A stretch of DNA of 64,000 nt. Source: Candidatus Fusicatenibacter intestinigallinarum. Its GTDB lineage: Bacteria > Bacillota > Clostridia > Lachnospirales > Lachnospiraceae. Below, piece by piece: positions 45,704-54,141 of the stretch. Below the pieces are notes generated by a model that saw only the letters and a list, made by a program, of their open reading frames with translations, did no database searches and was not told the origin of the DNA. The position numbers were made by a program, and so were the translations under genes. Within the stretch, counting starts at the first letter, position 1. Each line of letters begins with the position of its first letter. Location of the stretch: positions 1-64,000 of the forward strand of contig DWWU01000041.1 of assembly GCA_019119555.1 (NCBI GenBank), in the 5' to 3' direction.

Positions 45704-46328
45704 TTACGGTTCCTGTTGATCTGCGACGCGCAGATCTCTGAAATAGTATTCCAGATCTCTGTCGGTAATCTCGCGGATTACCCGGCAGGGATTTCCGGCG
45801 GCCACACAGTTGGCCGGCCACATCGTGGAGCACAATGCTTCCTGCGCCGATGATGGAATTTTCTCCGATTGTGACGCCGGGACAGATGACCACGTTGCTT
45901 CCGATCCACACATTGTCGCCGATATTCACTTCAAAGGAATACATCTCCCCATGTTCGCGCAGCTTGTGATGGACCGGATGTCCGGTTGTGATGATCACCA
46001 CATTCGGGGCGATCAGGACGCCGTTTCCGATGCGGATGGTATAGTCGTCAACCAGCGTCAGATTGCAATTCACATAGACGTTGTCTCCCAGCGTTACGGT
46101 TTTTCCGATGGCAACTGTCAGCGGCGGCTCCACCTAGGCGTCTTTGCCGACGGATCCGAAAATCTCCGGAAGCATTTCCGCGCGTCTGGCACGCTCTTCC
46201 GGGCGAAGATGATTGAAATCGTAACAGAGACCTTTGGCTCTCGACTGAAGCTGAAAATACTCATCGGTGTCAGTCCAGAGCCATCCTTTTGCTTTGCGCT
46301 CTTCCATTTTTCTGTAGGCATCGCTCAT
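45704..46328 (-). pseudogene. Broken maltose/galactoside O-acetyltransferase (LbH fold)
   Basis: The frame starts at 46328 (MSDAYRKMEERKAKGWLW) with the usual acetyltransferase N-terminus. It meets an in-frame TAG at 46134-46136, between GKDA and VEPPLTVAIG, where relatives have a sense codon. The hexapeptide-repeat domain continues (IRIGNGVLIAPNVVIITTGH) until an extra G near 45819-45821 shifts the frame. The true C-terminus (PANCVAAGNPCRVIREI) resumes in the other frame and ends at 45704. With two independent lesions it should be inactive. An intact relative is encoded at 48887-49498. Confidence 0.85.
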
Positions 46329-46363
46329 AGGTTTTTATTTCCCCCTTTTCTGTAAATTAATAT

Positions 46364-46524
46364 GAACCGGAACGGTTCAGTCGGCTGGCTTTTTTGTATC
46401 ACAGGAAACTGTGTTCCCTGTGATACAAAAAAGCTCCGCGGGATGCGCACTCGCGCGAAGCAGAAAACTGTCGCTAAAGCGACCGCGCTCAGAACGCACA
46501 GATTTGACTGAACTGTAGCGGTAC
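46364..46524. repeat. Composite intergenic repeat: family A arms split by family D and other hairpins
   Basis: The left arm AACCGGAACGGTTCAGTC (46365-46382) and the right arm GACTGAACTGTAGCGGTA (46506-46523) are family A halves. They are separated by about 123 bp that contains a perfect family D palindrome, a GTCGCT/AGCGAC hairpin and GC-rich short repeats. This reads like one element inserted in another. Confidence 0.6.
46396..46426. repeat. Family D palindrome, copy 3 (most perfect)
   Basis: GTATCACAGG with CCTGTGATAC around GGAA..TTCC. It is flanked by T6 on the left and A6 on the right, so it could also end transcription. Confidence 0.75.
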
Positions 46525-46533
46525 GTTTTTGAC

Positions 46534-47505
46534 TCAGTTTTTTTCTTTCATCTGTACGGTATTGTTTGAAATTTTGAATTTTTTAAAGCTGTTGATAAAG
46601 CTGGAGATTCGGCTGTAGCCGTACTGCTTTACGTCAAATCCCCCGAAATGGCTGCGGAGCGCCTCGTGAACGATACTCAGATTGTCGACGCGGCCGTTAT
46701 TGTTCTGAATAAATTCTGTCAGGAATTTTTCAATTTCCGGACGGGAGACTGTACTGTGCTTTTCCTTGACCAGATAATTGTGCCCCGCTTTGATCAGCTC
46801 AATGTCATCCATGCTTTCCAGAAAGGTGGAAAGCTTTGAATATCCGTAATTCCGAACGTCAAATTCGGAGAACTTCTTCTGCAGAATATTTCCCACCTCG
46901 CTCAGAGTGGTATTTTTTCCGTGATCGTTGTTATCTGTGAGAATTCTTGAGACGGTCCGCTCGATTTCCGATTTGCTGGTGATCGCAGGCGGTTCTTCGA
47001 TGGAACTTCCGTAGCGGACGGAAGAATCCGAGATTACATTCCCGGAGGGAGCGACGTCGTCCTCATTCTGGGAAATTACTTCAAGAATTTTAAAAGAATC
47101 ACAGGCGACGCGAAACGAGGAGGGAGTTTTCTGCTCTCCCATGCCAAGCACATACATGCCGGACTCGCGCAGGCGCTGGGCAAGCTTTGTGAAATCGGAA
47201 TCGGAGGACACCAGGCAAAACCCTTCCACATGGTTGGAATAGAGAATATCCATGGCGTCAATGATCATTGCAGAGTCTGTGGAATTTTTTCCGTTGGTGT
47301 TGCTGTACTGCTGGATCGGGTTGATGGAATACTGAAGAAGCTGCTCTTTCCAGCTCCGCTTTGAGATATCTGTCCAGTCTCCGTAAATTCGTTTGTAGGT
47401 GGCGACCCCCTGATCGGAGACTTCATCGAGAATGTATCTGATATACTTTGGAGATACGTTGTCGGCGTCGATCAGTACGGCGAATCTCCTGTCTTTCTGC
47501 TCCAT
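46534..47505 (-). CDS. NYN-domain (PIN-like) protein with two OST-HTH/LOTUS domains
   Basis: 323 residues. The N-terminal NYN/LabA-like nuclease domain has acidic residues in FAVLIDADNVSPKYI, NSTDSAMIIDAMDILY and CLVSSDSDFTKLAQRL. Two LOTUS-type repeats follow, at about 180-250 and 255-318, each ending with a matching phrase (FDVRNYGYSKLSTFLES and FDVKQYGYSRISSFINS). NYN domains are metal-dependent RNases or degenerate RNA binders, and LOTUS domains bind RNA, often G-rich. The role is inferred to be RNA turnover or silencing. ATG at 47505 follows GGAAGG; the longer frame to 47667 crosses the promoter. Confidence 0.88.
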   Translation of the reverse strand: MEQKDRRFAVLIDADNVSPKYIRYILDEVSDQGVATYKRIYGDWTDISKRSWKEQLLQYSINPIQQYSNTNGKNSTDSAMIIDAMDILYSNHVEGFCLVSSDSDFTKLAQRLRESGMYVLGMGEQKTPSSFRVACDSFKILEVISQNEDDVAPSGNVISDSSVRYGSSIEEPPAITSKSEIERTVSRILTDNNDHGKNTTLSEVGNILQKKFSEFDVRNYGYSKLSTFLESMDDIELIKAGHNYLVKEKHSTVSRPEIEKFLTEFIQNNNGRVDNLSIVHEALRSHFGGFDVKQYGYSRISSFINSFKKFKISNNTVQMKEKN

Positions 47506-47581
47506 AGGCAATTTTTCCTTCCTTCTTCTAAATATGATAAAATGCGGCATCCCGAAACATGAACTGCCGCAGTATATTCTC

Positions 47582-47610
47582 AGTTTAGTATAAATCGGCG
47601 AAAGGGTCAA
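47582..47610 (-). promoter_or_regulatory. Promoter of the NYN-LOTUS gene
   Basis: TTGACC (47605-47610), 17-bp spacer, TAAACT (47582-47587) on the minus strand. Confidence 0.75.
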
Positions 47611-47733
47611 TGGACAAACCGATGTATTTCCGGATGATTTTTTGGTGAAATAGGGGAATTGTCTCATTGGCCGGAGGTAGAATTCTTCCGGAGGTTGAAT
47701 CGCTGCAATTCCTGAAGCGACTGTAAGTGAAGG

Positions 47734-47762
47734 TCGCCAAAAGCAGCTTTTTATGTTATACT
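47734..47762 (+). promoter_or_regulatory. Possible promoter of the serine hydrolase gene
   Basis: TCGCCA (47734-47739), 17-bp spacer, TATACT (47757-47762). The -35 is weak. Confidence 0.4.
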
Positions 47763-47816
47763 ATCGGCACGGAAACAGGGGATCAAAAGCAGAAACAGAA
47801 AAGGCGGTGAAAGCCC

Positions 47817-47866
47817 GGAAGTAAACTTCCGGATCTACCAGGATCGACGCAGTAAATGCGTCAGGA
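47817..47866 (+). repeat. Family E two-hairpin leader element, copy 2 (before the serine hydrolase)
   Basis: GGAAG/CTTCC around TAAA (47817-47830), then GGATCTACC, then GACGCA/TGCGTC around GTAAA (47846-47862), running into AGGAGGAGG. Stems are identical to copy 1 at 35492, loops differ. Confidence 0.7.
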
Positions 47867-47876
47867 GGAGGCAAAA

Positions 47877-48767
47877 ATGTTGATGGATCAATTTCTTACT
47901 GCGGCAGAGAGGGAAGGGCTTCTTCCTTTCGGCGCGGAAGTGTGCAGAAACGGTAAAGTCACAGAACACTGGGAGCAGACGCCGGGCAGGAGGTATCCGG
48001 TGTATTCGGCAGCGAAAAGCTTTACGTCCACGGCAGTCGGACTTGCGGTGGATGAGGGAAAGATGGCTCTGGAGGATCCGCTGGAAAAGTTTTTTCCTCA
48101 GGAACTGGACCGGGCAGGGGGAACATCTGGCGATCTGTGGAGACAGGTGACAATCCGCAGGCTGCTGACGATGACGGTGCCTGGGCTGCCTTTCCGCCCG
48201 TCGGGGGAAGACTGGCTGATGGACTGTTTCTCCAGAACCTTCGATATCGGGAGGGGAACAGAGTTTTCCTACTCCAATTTGCCGGCGTATCTGGCCGGCG
48301 TAACAGTGGAACGTGCGGTCGGGGAGCATACGGCGGATTATCTGGAGCGGAAACTGTTTGTTCCGCTTGAAATTCCAAGACCTCCGATGCAGCTTTGCCC
48401 GAAAGGGCATTTTTATGGCGCTACGGGAATGGAACTGACGGCCCATGAACTTGGAATGCTGGGGCAGCTGTATCTGGATCAGGGGGTGTGGAATAGAAAG
48501 AGAATACTGTCGGAGATGTGGAGCCGTGAGGCGGTCCGCCGCCAGGTTTCCAACCGGGAAGGCGGGTACGGCTACTTTTTCTGGGTGCGTCCGGACGGCG
48601 GCTTTACGATTCGTGGAAAGTGGGGCCAGAGATGTTACGTCTTTCCGGAGGCGCATACCGTAGTGTCCTGGGTGTCGCATCTTCCGGAGGAGGAACGGTG
48701 CAGGCGGCAGGAAGAACTGTTCACGGAGGCGGCCATGCAGGAAGGCCTGCTGCCGGGCGAAGACTGA
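47877..48767 (+). CDS. Serine hydrolase, class C beta-lactamase/penicillin-binding fold
   Basis: 296 residues without a clear signal peptide. The nucleophile motif is S44-A-A-K47 (YSAAKSFTSTAVGLAVDEGK) and the second motif is Y132-S-N134 (FSYSNLPAYLAGVTVERAVG). A likely third-motif region is IRGKWGQRCYVFPEAH. The fold includes esterases, D-aminopeptidases and DD-peptidases as well as AmpC. Lack of a signal peptide argues for a cytoplasmic esterase or amidase rather than a resistance enzyme. ATG at 47877 has AGGAGGAGG ahead of it. Confidence 0.85.
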   Translation: MLMDQFLTAAEREGLLPFGAEVCRNGKVTEHWEQTPGRRYPVYSAAKSFTSTAVGLAVDEGKMALEDPLEKFFPQELDRAGGTSGDLWRQVTIRRLLTMTVPGLPFRPSGEDWLMDCFSRTFDIGRGTEFSYSNLPAYLAGVTVERAVGEHTADYLERKLFVPLEIPRPPMQLCPKGHFYGATGMELTAHELGMLGQLYLDQGVWNRKRILSEMWSREAVRRQVSNREGGYGYFFWVRPDGGFTIRGKWGQRCYVFPEAHTVVSWVSHLPEEERCRRQEELFTEAAMQEGLLPGED

Positions 48768-48886
48768 AGCGTGCGTGTTTAGCGGCAGGCAGCAGGAAAA
48801 TGGAAGAAGAGAGCAGGAAAAGATAAGAAAGAACCAGGATTCTGGAGTATAGTATTGGGTAAACAGGTGTTGAAAAGGAGTATGAA

Positions 48887-49498
48887 ATGAATCAGAAGGA
48901 GAGAATGCTTGCGGAGCTTCCCTATCGTGCCTGGCTGGACGGCCTGGCAGAGGAGCGGCAGGAGACAAAAAAGAAAGTGTTTCAGTTCAATCACACCAGT
49001 CCGGAAGAACAGGAAACGCTGGATCGGCTGATCCGTGAGATCATCGGAGTTCACGGAGAAGCGCTGACTGTGGAGCAGCCGTTTCACTGTGATTACGGCA
49101 GCAATATTGAAGTGGGAGAAAATTTCTTTGCCAACTATAATCTGACGATCCTGGATGTGGCAAAGGTTGTGATAGGAAAAAATGTTCAGATCGCTCCGAA
49201 CGTATCGATTTATACAGCGGGACATCCTCTGGACCCGGAAGCCCGGAACTCCGGGTATGAGTACGGAATCGGGATCACAATCGGAGACAATGTGTGGATC
49301 GGCGGAAATACGGTAGTCAATCCGGGCGTTCACATCGGAAACAATGTGGTCATCGGCTCCGGAAGCGTGGTGACGAAAGATATTCCGGACAATGCGGTGG
49401 CAGCGGGAAATCCGTGCAGAGTGCTTCGGTATCTGACTGAGGAGGACAAGAAGTACTATTACAAAAAACGTGAATTTGACGTGGATTACCGGGAATAA
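48887..49498 (+). CDS. Sugar O-acetyltransferase (maltose/galactoside type)
   Basis: 203 residues. The left-handed beta-helix acetyltransferase has the N-terminal Mac domain (KERMLAELPYRAWLDGLAEE), hexapeptide repeats and the acetyl-CoA loop VTKDIPDNAVAAGNPCRVLR. The catalytic His is in YTAGHPLDPEARN. It acetylates a sugar with acetyl-CoA; the true substrate is unknown. AAAAGGAG precedes the ATG. It is the intact counterpart of the pseudogene at 45704-46328, but the N-terminal halves are diverged, so it is a paralogue rather than a recent copy. Confidence 0.93.
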   Translation: MNQKERMLAELPYRAWLDGLAEERQETKKKVFQFNHTSPEEQETLDRLIREIIGVHGEALTVEQPFHCDYGSNIEVGENFFANYNLTILDVAKVVIGKNVQIAPNVSIYTAGHPLDPEARNSGYEYGIGITIGDNVWIGGNTVVNPGVHIGNNVVIGSGSVVTKDIPDNAVAAGNPCRVLRYLTEEDKKYYYKKREFDVDYRE

Positions 49499-49535
49499 GA
49501 AAAAATACAGCCATCCGGGAGGAGATACGGCCAGG

Positions 49536-49575
49536 AAAAAGCCGGCGGGTCACAGAGACGATCCGCCGGCTTTTT
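49536..49575. terminator. Bidirectional terminator
   Basis: AAAAAGCCGGCGG (49536-49548) with CCGCCGGCTTTTT (49563-49575). The stop codon of the NUDIX gene lies in the loop, so this hairpin ends both convergent genes. Confidence 0.9.
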
Positions 49576-50029
49576 CTTTCTGAAGTTCCACCCATTGCAT
49601 CAGGGGTTTTCTGATGGGCGGGGAGAGTTCCGCAGGAATTTCACTGAACGCAAAAAATTTCAGTTCTTCCACTTCCTGTTCCTGTTTTTGCAGGGTTCCG
49701 GTATAATCCCGACAGATATAAACGATATCAATATTGGAAACTTCGTCTCCATTCGGGTAGATATAATGCAGGTCCTTTCCGGAAAACACACCGAATAGTT
49801 CCAGACGGTTGGCGGTCAGACCCGTCTCTTCAAACAGTTCTCTCTTTGCAGCGTCCTCCACCGTCTCATCCAGCTCTACGGAACCGCCGCAATATCCCCA
49901 GCAGTGGTTATCGCTTCTTCGCTGCAGAAGAATCCGCCCTTTTTCATCTTCCACAATTACGCTGGCTCCCACCTGCAGCAGTGGTCTGTGACCGACGATT
50001 TTTCTCAGTTCCATAATATAATCAGACAT
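49550..50029 (-). CDS. NUDIX hydrolase
   Basis: 159 residues. The Nudix box is GSVELDETVEDAAKRELFEETGL (its 23-residue Gx5Ex7REUxEEx form is complete). An N-terminal VGASVIVEDEKGRILLQRRS precedes it. The family cleaves nucleoside diphosphates linked to another group. The substrate cannot be read from the sequence. ATG at 50029 has GGAGG ten bases upstream; a GTG two codons earlier is possible. It diverges from hemA. Confidence 0.92.
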   Translation of the reverse strand: MSDYIMELRKIVGHRPLLQVGASVIVEDEKGRILLQRRSDNHCWGYCGGSVELDETVEDAAKRELFEETGLTANRLELFGVFSGKDLHYIYPNGDEVSNIDIVYICRDYTGTLQKQEQEVEELKFFAFSEIPAELSPPIRKPLMQWVELQKEKAGGSSL

Positions 50030-50067
50030 AGGCACTGTTCCTCCGTTTTTTTTCGTATGCCTGTTAA

Positions 50068-50096
50068 ATTATAGCATGACCGGATTTTTCCGGCAA
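50068..50096 (-). promoter_or_regulatory. Promoter of the NUDIX gene
   Basis: TTGCCG (50091-50096), 17-bp spacer, TATAAT (50068-50073) on the minus strand. Confidence 0.75.
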
Positions 50097-50111
50097 TGTG
50101 TGAAAGAAAGC

Positions 50112-50169
50112 TTTTCAATGGCCGGACACCATACCCGTTCCCCTGGCGGAACGGGTATGGCGTCTGGCC
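50112..50169 (+). repeat. Family B element, copy 5, with a 20-bp hairpin
   Basis: TTTTCAATGGCCGGACACC starts the element. GGCCGGAC (50120-50127) pairs with GTCTGGCC (50162-50169), and CCATACCCGTTC (50129-50140) with GAACGGGTATGG (50149-50160), separated by one mismatch. It lies between the divergent NUDIX and hemA genes. Confidence 0.75.
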
Positions 50170-50206
50170 GGGGAGATTGTTCCCAGGGATGAAATGAAAA
50201 AAAGTA

Positions 50207-50235
50207 TTCAGCATCCATATGTTTTGTGGTATGAT
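50207..50235 (+). promoter_or_regulatory. Possible promoter of hemA
   Basis: TTCAGC (50207-50212), 17-bp spacer, TATGAT (50230-50235). The -10 is good and the -35 poor. Confidence 0.4.
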
Positions 50236-50269
50236 AGGAGAGAATATGAAAAAAGGAGCATGAAAACAA

Positions 50270-51505
50270 ATGAGTATCCGGATGATTGGAATTGATCACA
50301 GCCTGGCAGCAGTGGATATCAGGGCGAAGTTTTCGTTCACCAAAAAGAGTGCTGCGGAGGCGATGGAGCAATTCAGAGAACTGGAAGGAGTGAAGGGCTG
50401 CGTTCTTCTTTCCACTTGCAATCGTATGGAACTGTGGGCGAGCACCACAAAGGAATGCGAGCAGGATCTTCTCGTCTGGCTGTGCCATTACAAAGGACTT
50501 GCGCCGTTTGAGTATGACCGGTATTTTGTCAGAAGAGAAGGGAAAGACGCGGTGGAGCATCTGTTTGCATTGGCCTGCGGGCTGAAATCCATGATCCTGG
50601 CGGAGGATCAGATTCTGACGCAGGTGCGGGAGGCGCTTTCTCTTTCCAGGGAAAATTACTGCGCGGACAATGTGCTGGAGGTATTGTTCCGGGGCGCAGT
50701 GACGGCGGCCAAGCGTGTCAAGACCGAGGTGGTTTTCACCCACGCGAACAGTACCGCCATGGACCGGGCCATTGCCATGCTTGCGGATACAGGTTACAGT
50801 CTGAAGGGGAAGACCTGTATGGTGATTGGAAACGGAGAGATGGGACGGCTGGCAGCGCTGACTCTGAAGCGCGCGGGCGCCGATGTGACGGTGACTGTGC
50901 GCCAGTACAGAAGCGGCGTCGTCAATATTCCCGAAGGGTGCAGACGAATCAATTACGGAGACCGGATGGAGCTGTTTCCGTCCTGTGATCTGGTGGTGAG
51001 CGCTACTTCCAGTCCCAACTATACGATTCGCAGGGAACTGCTGGACGGAATACGTCTGGAACACCCGATGATTCTTATCGATCTGGCGGTGCCGAGGGAT
51101 ATTGAACCTTCGATCGGAGAGATGGAGCAGATTTCCCTGTATGATATTGACGCTTTTCGGCTGCGGGGAGACGAGGGCAACGAGGCGGCCCTGGAGCAGG
51201 CGCACAGGATTCTGGAGGAGGAAATGGCGGATTTCTATCTCTGGTATGAAGGACGGGATTTTGTGCCGCGGATCAAACATGTGGAGGCGGAGGCTGTGGA
51301 AGATCTGAATCTCCGGATTCAGAAAATCCTGCGGAAGCTGCCGATGGAAGAACAGGAGCAGAAACGCCTGAAGCAGCAGATCGATACGGCAGTGGAAAAG
51401 GTTGTCAATAAGATGCTGTTCGGAATGAAAAATTCCATGGAGCGGGAAAATTTTCTCGCCTGTCTGTCGAGTCTGGAAAAACTGTATCGGGAAGAGGAGA
51501 AATAG
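50270..51505 (+). CDS. hemA: Glutamyl-tRNA reductase
   Basis: 411 residues. It reduces glutamyl-tRNA to glutamate semialdehyde, the first step of C5 tetrapyrrole synthesis. The catalytic Cys50 is in LLSTCNRMELWAS. The substrate loop reads ACGLKSMILAEDQILTQVRE and the NADPH site CMVIGNGEMGRLAALTLKRA. A C-terminal dimerisation helix follows. The spacing from GGAG to ATG at 50270 is about 11 bases. It heads hemA-hemC-cobA/hemD-hemL-cbiD. Confidence 0.95.
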   Translation: MSIRMIGIDHSLAAVDIRAKFSFTKKSAAEAMEQFRELEGVKGCVLLSTCNRMELWASTTKECEQDLLVWLCHYKGLAPFEYDRYFVRREGKDAVEHLFALACGLKSMILAEDQILTQVREALSLSRENYCADNVLEVLFRGAVTAAKRVKTEVVFTHANSTAMDRAIAMLADTGYSLKGKTCMVIGNGEMGRLAALTLKRAGADVTVTVRQYRSGVVNIPEGCRRINYGDRMELFPSCDLVVSATSSPNYTIRRELLDGIRLEHPMILIDLAVPRDIEPSIGEMEQISLYDIDAFRLRGDEGNEAALEQAHRILEEEMADFYLWYEGRDFVPRIKHVEAEAVEDLNLRIQKILRKLPMEEQEQKRLKQQIDTAVEKVVNKMLFGMKNSMERENFLACLSSLEKLYREEEK

Positions 51506-51528
51506 TAACCGTTCAAAGGAACGGTTAC
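51505..51528. repeat. Family A palindrome, copy 6 (short centre)
   Basis: GTAACCGTTC with GAACGGTTAC around AAAG, a 10-bp stem between hemA and hemC. It has lost the AGCCGGCT centre but kept the outer arms. Confidence 0.75.
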
Positions 51529-51557
51529 CAGAATTTATCACGTCAGGAGGAAAACGC

Positions 51558-52442
51558 ATGAAAATTCGGATTGGCAGCAGGGAAAGCCGGCTGGCGGTGA
51601 TTCAGAGCGAGATCGTTCAGCACTGGCTGGAGGAACATGTCTCTGATGCAGAGGTTTCATTGATAACGATGAAGACAACGGGAGACATTATTCTTGACCG
51701 TCCGCTTGCCCAGGTGGGAGGAAAAGGACTTTTTGTCAAGGAGCTGGACCGGGCGTTGATGGACGGACGGACGGATCTTTCCGTTCACAGCCTGAAGGAT
51801 CTTCCGATGGAAGTTTCGGAGGAACTTCCGGTGGTGGCCTATTCCCGCAGAGAGGATGAACGGGACGCTCTGATTCTCCCGGAAGGCACAGACGAAATTG
51901 ATTTTTCAAAACCGATCGGCACCTCAAGCCTCCGGAGAGTTCTGCAGCTGAAGCGGCTGTACCCGGAGGCGTCTTTTGAGAGCGTGCGGGGAAATCTCGT
52001 GACCCGTCTGAGAAAGCTGGAGGAAGGAAAGTATTCCGCACTGATTCTGGCGGCTGCGGGAGTAAAGCGGATGGGACTGGAACACCGGATCCGCCGGTAT
52101 TTTACCGTGGACGAAGTAATCCCGGCGGCCGGACAGGGAATCCTTGCGGTACAGGGACGCCGGGGACAGGATTACAGTTACCTGGAAGGGTATGATGACA
52201 GGAACGGTCGGTATGCGGCGCTGGCGGAAAGAGCCTTTGTGCGTGCGCTGGATGGAGGATGTTCCTCACCGGTTGCGGCGCACGCGGTGATCTGCGAGGA
52301 CCGACTGACACTGACCGGATTATATTACGGCGGAGACGGCGATCATTATGAGACGGCGGTTCTTGACGGAGACGTTTCCGACGCGGAAAAAATCGGACTG
52401 GCGCTGGCAGGACAGTTCAGAAAGGATCTGCAGACAGAATGA
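51558..52442 (+). CDS. hemC: Porphobilinogen deaminase (hydroxymethylbilane synthase)
   Basis: 294 residues. It joins four porphobilinogens. The dipyrromethane cofactor cysteine is Cys235 in RALDGGCSSPVAAHAV. Substrate residues are in DLSVHSLKDLPMEV and PIGTSSLRRVLQLKRLYP. AGGAGG precedes the ATG. It overlaps the next gene by four bases (ATGA). Confidence 0.97.
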   Translation: MKIRIGSRESRLAVIQSEIVQHWLEEHVSDAEVSLITMKTTGDIILDRPLAQVGGKGLFVKELDRALMDGRTDLSVHSLKDLPMEVSEELPVVAYSRREDERDALILPEGTDEIDFSKPIGTSSLRRVLQLKRLYPEASFESVRGNLVTRLRKLEEGKYSALILAAAGVKRMGLEHRIRRYFTVDEVIPAAGQGILAVQGRRGQDYSYLEGYDDRNGRYAALAERAFVRALDGGCSSPVAAHAVICEDRLTLTGLYYGGDGDHYETAVLDGDVSDAEKIGLALAGQFRKDLQTE

Positions 52443-54043
52443 CAGAACAGGAAAAACAGAGACCAACAGATGGCCGGACAGGCGGAGAAATACATACAGA
52501 AAACGGAGAACCCAAAAAGAAGATCGGAAAAGTCTGGCTGGTAGGCGCCGGGCCGGGGGATGTGGGGCTGCTGACCCTGAAAGGGGCGCGTGTGCTGGAA
52601 CAGGCGGAGGTGGTTGTCTATGACAGTCTGGTCGGAGACGGCGTTCTTGCCAAGATTCCTCAGGGGATCCGAACGATTAACGTCGGAAAACGGGCCGGAC
52701 ATCATACGATGCCCCAGGAACAGATCAATCAGGTGCTTCTGGAGGAAGCAGAAGCGGGGCGCCGTGTGGTCCGCCTGAAAGGAGGAGACCCGTTTCTGTT
52801 CGGCAGGGGCGGCGAAGAACTGGAACTGCTGGCAGAGCATAAAATTCCTTTTGAGATTGTTCCGGGGATTACATCGGCGATTGCGGTGCCGGCTTACAAC
52901 GGAATTCCTGTGACCCACAGAGATTTCTGTTCGTCCGTTCATATTATTACGGGACATCAGCGGAAAGGCGAACCGCTGAACATAGATTTTGACGCGCTGG
53001 TGCGGATAAAAGGAACGCTTGTGTTCCTGATGGGAATTTCCGCACTGCCGGCGATCATGCAGGGACTTCTGGAGGCCGGGATGCATCCGGACATGCCCTG
53101 CGCGGTACTCTCCCGCGGAACAACGGCCTTTCAGAGCTGTCTGGAGAGCACGGTGGGGCAAATGGAGCAGACGGTGCGGGAACAGGGAGTTGTGACTCCG
53201 GCTATTATTGTTGTGGGAAAGGTCTGCGTACTGCACCGGGAATTTTCCTGGTACGAAAAACTTCCCCTGTCCGGCTGCCGGGTGATTGTGACACGTCCCC
53301 GCGGACGTTCCGGCAGGATGAGCAGACTGCTGCGTGCGAAGGGAGCGGAGGTTCTGGAACTGCCGTCGATCGAGACGGTTCCGTCCGGGGACCTGTCCGG
53401 ACTGGCCGCGGCGCTGGAAAATCTGGGAGCGTATCACTGGACTGCGTTTACCAGCCCCTACGGAGTGATGCTGTTTTTTGAGGAGCTTCTGAAAAGCGGA
53501 CGGGATGCGAGGGCCCTTGCCGGTCTGAAGTTTGCGGCAATCGGCGAGGGGACGAAGAAAGCGCTGGCAGAGCACGGGATACGCGCGGATCTTCTCCCGG
53601 ATGTTTATGACGGCGCCCATCTTGGCATGGCGCTGGCGGAAACATGCGGTTCGGGAGAACGGATCCTTCTGCCCAGGGCTGCCATTGGCTCGGAGGAAAT
53701 TCTTGCGGCGCTGGCAGTCCGGAAGGATCTGACGGTGGACGACGTTCCTGTTTATGAGACTCGGTACACCGGACCGGAGGTTCTGGATGAGACGAAACTG
53801 TTCGTGGAAGGCGCGGTGACGCTGGCGGTATTTACCAGCGCTTCCACTGTCCGCGGTTTTGCGTCGGCGGCGCCCGGTCTGGATCTCCGCCGGGTAACCG
53901 CAGTCTGCATCGGACAGCAGACTGCAGCGGCGGCCAAAGAATTCGGAATGAAAACGGAGATCGCCAGAAAGGCAACAATGGAAAGCCTTGCCGACTGTGT
54001 GGAACAGGTGTATCGGAAGATCAGGCCGACGGATGTATGCTGA
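52439..54043 (+). CDS. cobA-hemD: Fused uroporphyrinogen-III methyltransferase (CobA) / uroporphyrinogen-III synthase (HemD)
   Basis: 534 residues. A 25-residue polar leader precedes the SUMT domain ([60 protein letters not shown]). After about residue 280 the HemD domain follows ([53 protein letters not shown]). One chain therefore closes the tetrapyrrole ring and makes precorrin-2 for B12 and siroheme. This fusion is common in Clostridia. Confidence 0.95.
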   Translation: MTEQEKQRPTDGRTGGEIHTENGEPKKKIGKVWLVGAGPGDVGLLTLKGARVLEQAEVVVYDSLVGDGVLAKIPQGIRTINVGKRAGHHTMPQEQINQVLLEEAEAGRRVVRLKGGDPFLFGRGGEELELLAEHKIPFEIVPGITSAIAVPAYNGIPVTHRDFCSSVHIITGHQRKGEPLNIDFDALVRIKGTLVFLMGISALPAIMQGLLEAGMHPDMPCAVLSRGTTAFQSCLESTVGQMEQTVREQGVVTPAIIVVGKVCVLHREFSWYEKLPLSGCRVIVTRPRGRSGRMSRLLRAKGAEVLELPSIETVPSGDLSGLAAALENLGAYHWTAFTSPYGVMLFFEELLKSGRDARALAGLKFAAIGEGTKKALAEHGIRADLLPDVYDGAHLGMALAETCGSGERILLPRAAIGSEEILAALAVRKDLTVDDVPVYETRYTGPEVLDETKLFVEGAVTLAVFTSASTVRGFASAAPGLDLRRVTAVCIGQQTAAAAKEFGMKTEIARKATMESLADCVEQVYRKIRPTDVC

Positions 54044-54082
54044 CAGGAACGCGGCGGACATCTGCAGGAAAAAGTGAACAAG

Positions 54083-54110
54083 GTTGCCGTTCAGCCGGCT
54101 GAACGGCGAC
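54083..54110. repeat. Family A palindrome, copy 7
   Basis: GTTGCCGTTCAGCC with GGCTGAACGGCGAC. Relative to copy 1, two stem pairs have changed on both sides, which supports a real selected hairpin. It lies between cobA-hemD and hemL. Confidence 0.85.
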
Positions 54111-54141
54111 AGAACAAGAAGTACGTCAGGAGGAAGACAAA

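Noticed and set aside
47877-48767. Antibiotic-resistance beta-lactamase
   Set aside because: The SxxK and YSN motifs fit the wider serine-hydrolase fold, but no signal peptide is present and no resistance-specific features are visible.
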